A stretch of DNA of 64,000 nucleotides from contig JADNRV010000004.1 in assembly GCA_015499995.1 (NCBI GenBank), positions 124,001-188,000 of the forward strand, read 5' to 3'. The DNA comes from Flammula alnicola. Taxonomy: Eukaryota; Basidiomycota; Agaricomycetes; Agaricales; Strophariaceae. Both the position numbers and the translations under genes were made by a program. The notes under the pieces are model-generated. The model saw only the letters and a program-made list of their open reading frames with translations. It did no database searches and was not told the DNA's origin. Positions 59,924 to 64,000 of this stretch are shown here, piece after piece. Each line of letters starts with the position of its first letter. Position 1 is the first letter of the stretch.

Positions 59924-62102
59924 ACTCATAACTGGATGTCAGAGTGATTGGTCCAGTCCTGACGATCAACCGGGCTTGTCACGGTGGACTGACAGGACTA
60001 AATATTCTTCGCTAATACTGCAACGCAGTGCACGATTCTGCATGTGATTTCTCGTTGAACCATGTATTCAATTAGACAAATAACTTAGCTCTGAAAATTT
60101 TCAAGATGGTTACATGTTCAGCATCTTTTGCGGTGGAGTGCTGCGAGCCCGCGGCACATTTTTGAAGCACGGGAAGTGCTGGATCAAAGTAAATCCATAC
60201 ACTTCCTCTGAGTTCCATGTATCACAATTTTCGTAGCTGGAATGGAGAAACCCCTGGTAAACAGGGACAAGGTATCGGCATTCCGAGAAGACTTGTGCGC
60301 AGTAGAAGGCTGAATTTGAATAACGCCCTCCACATGGTCGTCACAATACCAATGATTGATCGACCTCCACAAGAACAAAGGATATCCAGACTTTGTCCTT
60401 GCGCACATCGTGCAGCAGCATTTTTGTTCCAGAATTGTTTCAGGAACTGGTGACCAACCCGCAGAGATTTTATCTGCCAGAAGATACTGCATCTAGCGGC
60501 GACGTAGTCTCCATTCAGAAACAGTTTTAATGGCCGGGTTGCAATCCGGGAATCGCGGGTTCCTGGCTTAAGTTATATGTTGAGCACAAAAGACTGACTT
60601 ACATGCACGATCAAACATGAAGGCACGTTGTGGTTGGTATAACATACGCGAGATAAATGTGTCTCTCCACGAGGCAAAGATAGCCCTGATGGAGTGCAAC
60701 GCGCCTGCGTTCGCAACCGGCGAGACCCCATGACATCCTAAAATGCGCATGGCTCTCTGGAGGTTCAACGGCAGTCTCGCCAAATTGCTATACAGGAAAT
60801 TTAATTGAACCATTGAACCCGAAGTACGAGTCGTCCTGATTCGAACTTTAGATGTAGCTCTCCATGGGAGGTCGAAGGTAACAACGACGGGCCGGTGTAC
60901 CATCGGCAAATCCGAAAGGTACATCGGTACGAGGAGCCTAACACACCCACAAGATGAATATGGCTCTCCAAAGAGTCAAATATAACCCCGGAATGCGGCG
61001 CTCTAGTGAAAAATGCACGAGTACCAAGTGGCACATAGCGCACCCAGAATCGCTGGCGGCGCGCCTGGGCAAAATTCCCTTCAATTTTCAAAGCGCAGAG
61101 TATATGCATACTGCGTGGCACAATCCAATAGTCGAGGTGGATTTTCCAAGTAAACCGCCTACAATTCAAGCGCATATATTAACCCCAATGACGAATATTG
61201 CTGAGCCACTCACGATGCGATATTCTAAGGCTTGTTAGGGCTTTATCACGGAGCCGTCTTTTTGTCTCTTCATATCTGGGCGCCAATCAGTCGGCAGAGT
61301 TCTCCCGCTCCGAGGGCGGCTGAAAGATCAAGGACAAAAGGTTTGAAAGAATGGGGAAAAAAAAAACCTGCTGTCCCAATCAGCTGGCAGTCCCAGATTC
61401 TCTGAGTCCTGGTGTAAGCTCGAGAAGCGAGCCAGCTGACTGGGATAGCTGTGATTCGAGATAGAAATTAACCACAAATCTTGCGAGGCTCGAGCCAATC
61501 GCGTAGACAAGGAAAAGGGTGGCACGACGTCATGACGCTGCCCCTTTCCCTGGACACGAGATTGACACAAGGCTCAAAAGGGTTCAAAGAGGTTCGAAGA
61601 AGACATGTCATAACGGAAAGAGAAAGAAGAAACCGCATATGTGGCGCCGCCAAACGCTGCTCGACGTAATAAGTACGTAAAGAGAGGGCCTCCGTCGGAC
61701 TACCGTGGCACGGAAGTACTTGACACACGGGATCGGGGTGGGTGGATCCGAACGTAAAGCTGGGCGTCGACGATGCGATAAAAGCTCGTTGGGCGGTACG
61801 GTTCTATAGTTGTATGGGGTCGAAAACTTCCAGTGGCGTGAGTGAGAGGACGAGGGAAGAAGAATTAGGGAAAGAACAAAAAGGCAACGCTGAAAGAATA
61901 TCTAATCTTTACGTAATTTGATAAGAAATTCCGCCAGTTCAAGTTATTGGCCGCCAATTGGCAGCAACCACCAGAGGTTTTCGAATTCGCGTGACGAGAG
62001 ATTCGCATTAGCATGTACAATATAACAATACAGAAGGCGATAGCTGGAGGTCTCTTTCAGCCTTAGCCTTCCAAATGGCACCGTTCCAGCGTCATCGTTA
62101 AT
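59924..62102. other. Unassigned region between HELL4 and GPALPP1
   Basis: About 2.2 kb with no supported gene. A minus-strand frame of 124 codons (61175-60801, LDYWIVPRSM near its start) aligns with the DYWTVPPG block of copy 1. A plus-strand piece near 61749-61790 (GVDDAIKARW) corresponds to the EDAIKASW block. Both appear to be fragments of decayed or unrecognised genes. Confidence 0.45.
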
Positions 62103-63378
62103 TCACAGGAAACCGCCACTCTTTCCGCTTCCAAATCGATCCCCAAGTCCCTTCGCCTCTTTCAACATCTTATTCCGTTTGTCATCGTCCATTAACCTGC
62201 CTCCTAGACCCATGTCACGCGAGTGGTCCCAGATGCCTGGAACCTCTGACTCGCCAGGAGCTTTCTTCGGAACGGTGGCATGTTGATCGACCAAGGCTGC
62301 GCCTCGCCTTTTGCGCTGTTAGAAAATATGGTGACTGTCAGCCTACTGCCCCAACCCAAACGCTAGAGAGAGGAAGAAAAAAAAGAGAAGAAATACGTAC
62401 AGTATGTTCCTCGACGCCTTTTCTGATGGTTTCTTCCTCCTCTTTTCTCCTCTTTTTCCTTGCCTTCTCATCCGCGTCCTCGTCCACTGGCGCATCCGTC
62501 ACCCGCCTCTTCTTTCCGGAGACTTCATCTGCAAGCCTTTGTTGTCGCTCCGCAGGGGTTTCGGTCCAGAGAGAGGTGTCCTTCTTCGAGTTTACTGCAG
62601 AGGGTGTCCCCCGCGAGAATTGGCGGGCTTTTAGTTTTGTTGGATCGAGGTCTGAGTGAAAGAAGAATGAAGGTCAATAAATTGCGAAGAATGTAATAAA
62701 AAGAGACCTACTCCCGAGAAGACCTGATGTCGTAGGTGGAACGAGCATCCATTCGTCGCGTTTGGGTGCTTTGGGTTTTGCCGCTTCCTATTTCAATCAA
62801 TACTTTCAGCATATGCATCCAAACTGCACAACCATAATACAACATACCTCAGCTAGCTTTCGCCTCTTCTCTTCCCTCTCAATAAATTCTTTGACAGCGT
62901 CCGTCTGCTCGTGCTGCATACCCGCAGGCAGAGGTTTAGGGCCTATATCGTCGTCGTCACTATCATCTTCATCTACATGACCGGAAGTTGGGTCATACGT
63001 AGGCGCATAACCAGGAAGAGAAGGGCCGAGAGTGCGTTTGCCTTGCGACTGCGCTGTGGATGTGGAGACCTTAGGTGGTGGCATAGAAGGACCAGCGACC
63101 GGCCGGGGTTCGGGAACGCGTTTCGTTGACGCATTCAAAAATTGTGGTGGGATAGATGGACCTATACTGGGCCCTGCTGGCGGACGTGGTCCTTCGTCGT
63201 CGTCGTCGTCGTCAAAGACTTGTATCTTCGGCTCTGTGGATTTCGCGCTGAGCAGGTGGGCAGGTATTTGGGGGCCAATATTGGCACTGGGTTGAGGACC
63301 GTCATCATCGTCATTGTTGTCTTCTTGGTGGGATTGGTTGAGAAGGTGAGGAGGGATTTGAGGGCCAATGTGCGGCAT
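62103..63378 (-). CDS. GPALPP-motif protein (DUF3752)
   Basis: Four exons on the minus strand. Exon 1 (from 63378) carries the eponymous motifs IGPQIPPHLL, IGPQIPAHLL, IGPSIPPQFL and LGPSLPGYAP between Asp-rich tracts, then FIEREEKRRKLAE. Exon 2 has PKRDEWMLVPP. Exon 3 has LDPTKLKARQFSRG, TSLWTETPAERQQRLADEV and a basic coiled stretch. Exon 4 has ALVDQHATVP, PGIWDHSRDMGLGGRL and KRNKMLKEAKGLGDRFGSGK, ending GGFL at 62103. The C-terminal block is the DUF3752 signature of GPALPP1-type proteins, probably nuclear and of poorly known function. The frame is intact. Confidence 0.88.
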
Positions 63379-64000
63379 CGTCGTTGTAGGAGAGCCTCAA
63401 GTGACCAAGGTTTCACCGGAGCCCGCCAGTAAGGTCGTGCGAAAGTGGCGGTGTTGCCGCACGGCAGGATACGGCAGGCCTCGCACTGACACACACAACT
63501 CGTCTTATGGTCACCTTACTCCCTGCAGTGTACTACGGGAAGTCGTCCACTGTCAGACGTCAATGTCGTAGTCGCTTTTTATTGTCTTCAAGTTACGCTC
63601 CGGTGACGCAGCTCCCGGAGGGCCTGGGCCTTCAGCAAAAACTCAGGATGATATTGAATTTCCAGAATTCAGCTGCACGGGAACTCCAATTCGCCTCGAC
63701 TTATTTCACTGTACAGCCGTCCCACCGGAAATTTTGCATCTTGAAAGGAATTTCGCAGTATGTTTTCGAATTCAATGAATTGTTCGAAAGTCGCTTACCT
63801 GATCCGGGCTTACAGCCCATATTATCGGTCCCCCAGCAATGAAGAGCATTACGCTTGTCCTGGTGCTATCAGACGTTCTGGAAAGCAAGTTGGAATGTCA
63901 ATACTAACAGCAATAACCGCATGTCCATGATTGAAGCCTCGATGTTTGTATATGCTGCTGGGGGTTCCATCCATATCACCAACAGTCGCTACTATTCTAC
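63379..64000. other. Upstream of GPALPP1, no supported gene
   Basis: The last 620 bp hold the GPALPP1 promoter side and a plus-strand frame of 111 codons (63507-63842) with no recognisable family. Another gene may start beyond the edge. Confidence 0.4.

Larger units (their letters stand above)
58230..62300. repeat. Segmental duplication, copy 4 (diverged, probably closest to the ancestral position)
   Basis: Same order as copies 2 and 3: HELL gene, unassigned region, then GPALPP1 on the minus strand, here with an intact GPALPP1 gene. Sequence divergence from the other three is clearly higher than theirs among themselves. Confidence 0.65.

Noticed and set aside
62911..63432. Plus-strand frames with Val/Ile/Ser runs
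   Set aside because: These are the antisense of Asp-rich tracts in the GPALPP1 gene.
1..64000. tRNA or rRNA genes
   Set aside because: I found no cloverleaf with A/B boxes or rRNA-like sequence while reading; a tRNAscan run would settle it.

Overview
This window is nuclear DNA from a filamentous fungus, most likely an agaricomycete (mushroom-forming basidiomycete). The evidence is dense 50-60 nt GT-AG introns, a HET-domain gene with the basidiomycete-style W.W..W motif, a CUL4-type cullin, a GPALPP/DUF3752 gene, and two lineage-type repeated gene families. I cannot name the species.

Left part (1-16 kb): a HET-domain gene running off the left edge, with a small inverted-repeat element just upstream of its start; a heavily decayed GH47 alpha-mannosidase; a CUL4-type cullin that reads well except for two apparent 1-nt frameshifts; a secreted repeat protein with regularly spaced Arg-Arg sites (a candidate Kex2-processed repeat protein) whose 3' end is duplicated around a hAT transposase remnant; a small SLOG-like Rossmann protein; and a multi-pass membrane protein.

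Right part (16-62 kb): a repetitive island built from three gene families. Family A (five copies) has tiny 5' exons, an Asn-rich N-terminal motif, an IGDVG module and a C-terminal CHCVAV-type block. Family B (three nearly full-length copies, one of them broken, and two internally deleted ones) has a longer version of the same IGDVG architecture. The third family (four copies; two look intact) has a basic and Ser/Pro-rich tail, a HeLo-like/MLKL-N-terminal-like helical domain, and two C-terminal pseudo-repeats of about 18-22 residues that resemble paired amyloid prion-forming repeats. I call this family HELL here as a working label. The recurring layout is A and B divergent, with HELL downstream of B in the same direction; it is seen at 22.5-29.5 kb (inverted), 42.8-49.4 kb and 54.1-59.9 kb, and rearranged at 31.8-38.6 kb. 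Each HELL gene is followed by a roughly 4-5 kb duplicated segment. In three copies this ends in sequence resembling the tail of GPALPP1, and the intact GPALPP1 gene lies beside the fourth copy, which suggests that is the ancestral position.

The island is decaying. Two HELL copies carry frameshifts, one B copy has a frameshift and an internal micro-inversion, two B copies lost their central part, and mobile elements sit in an intron and in promoters. My interpretation is a birth-and-death locus for an allorecognition or regulated cell-death system, with HELL as the candidate membrane-attacking effector and A/B as candidate partners. The architecture is seen directly; the function is inferred from the HeLo-like domain plus repeats.
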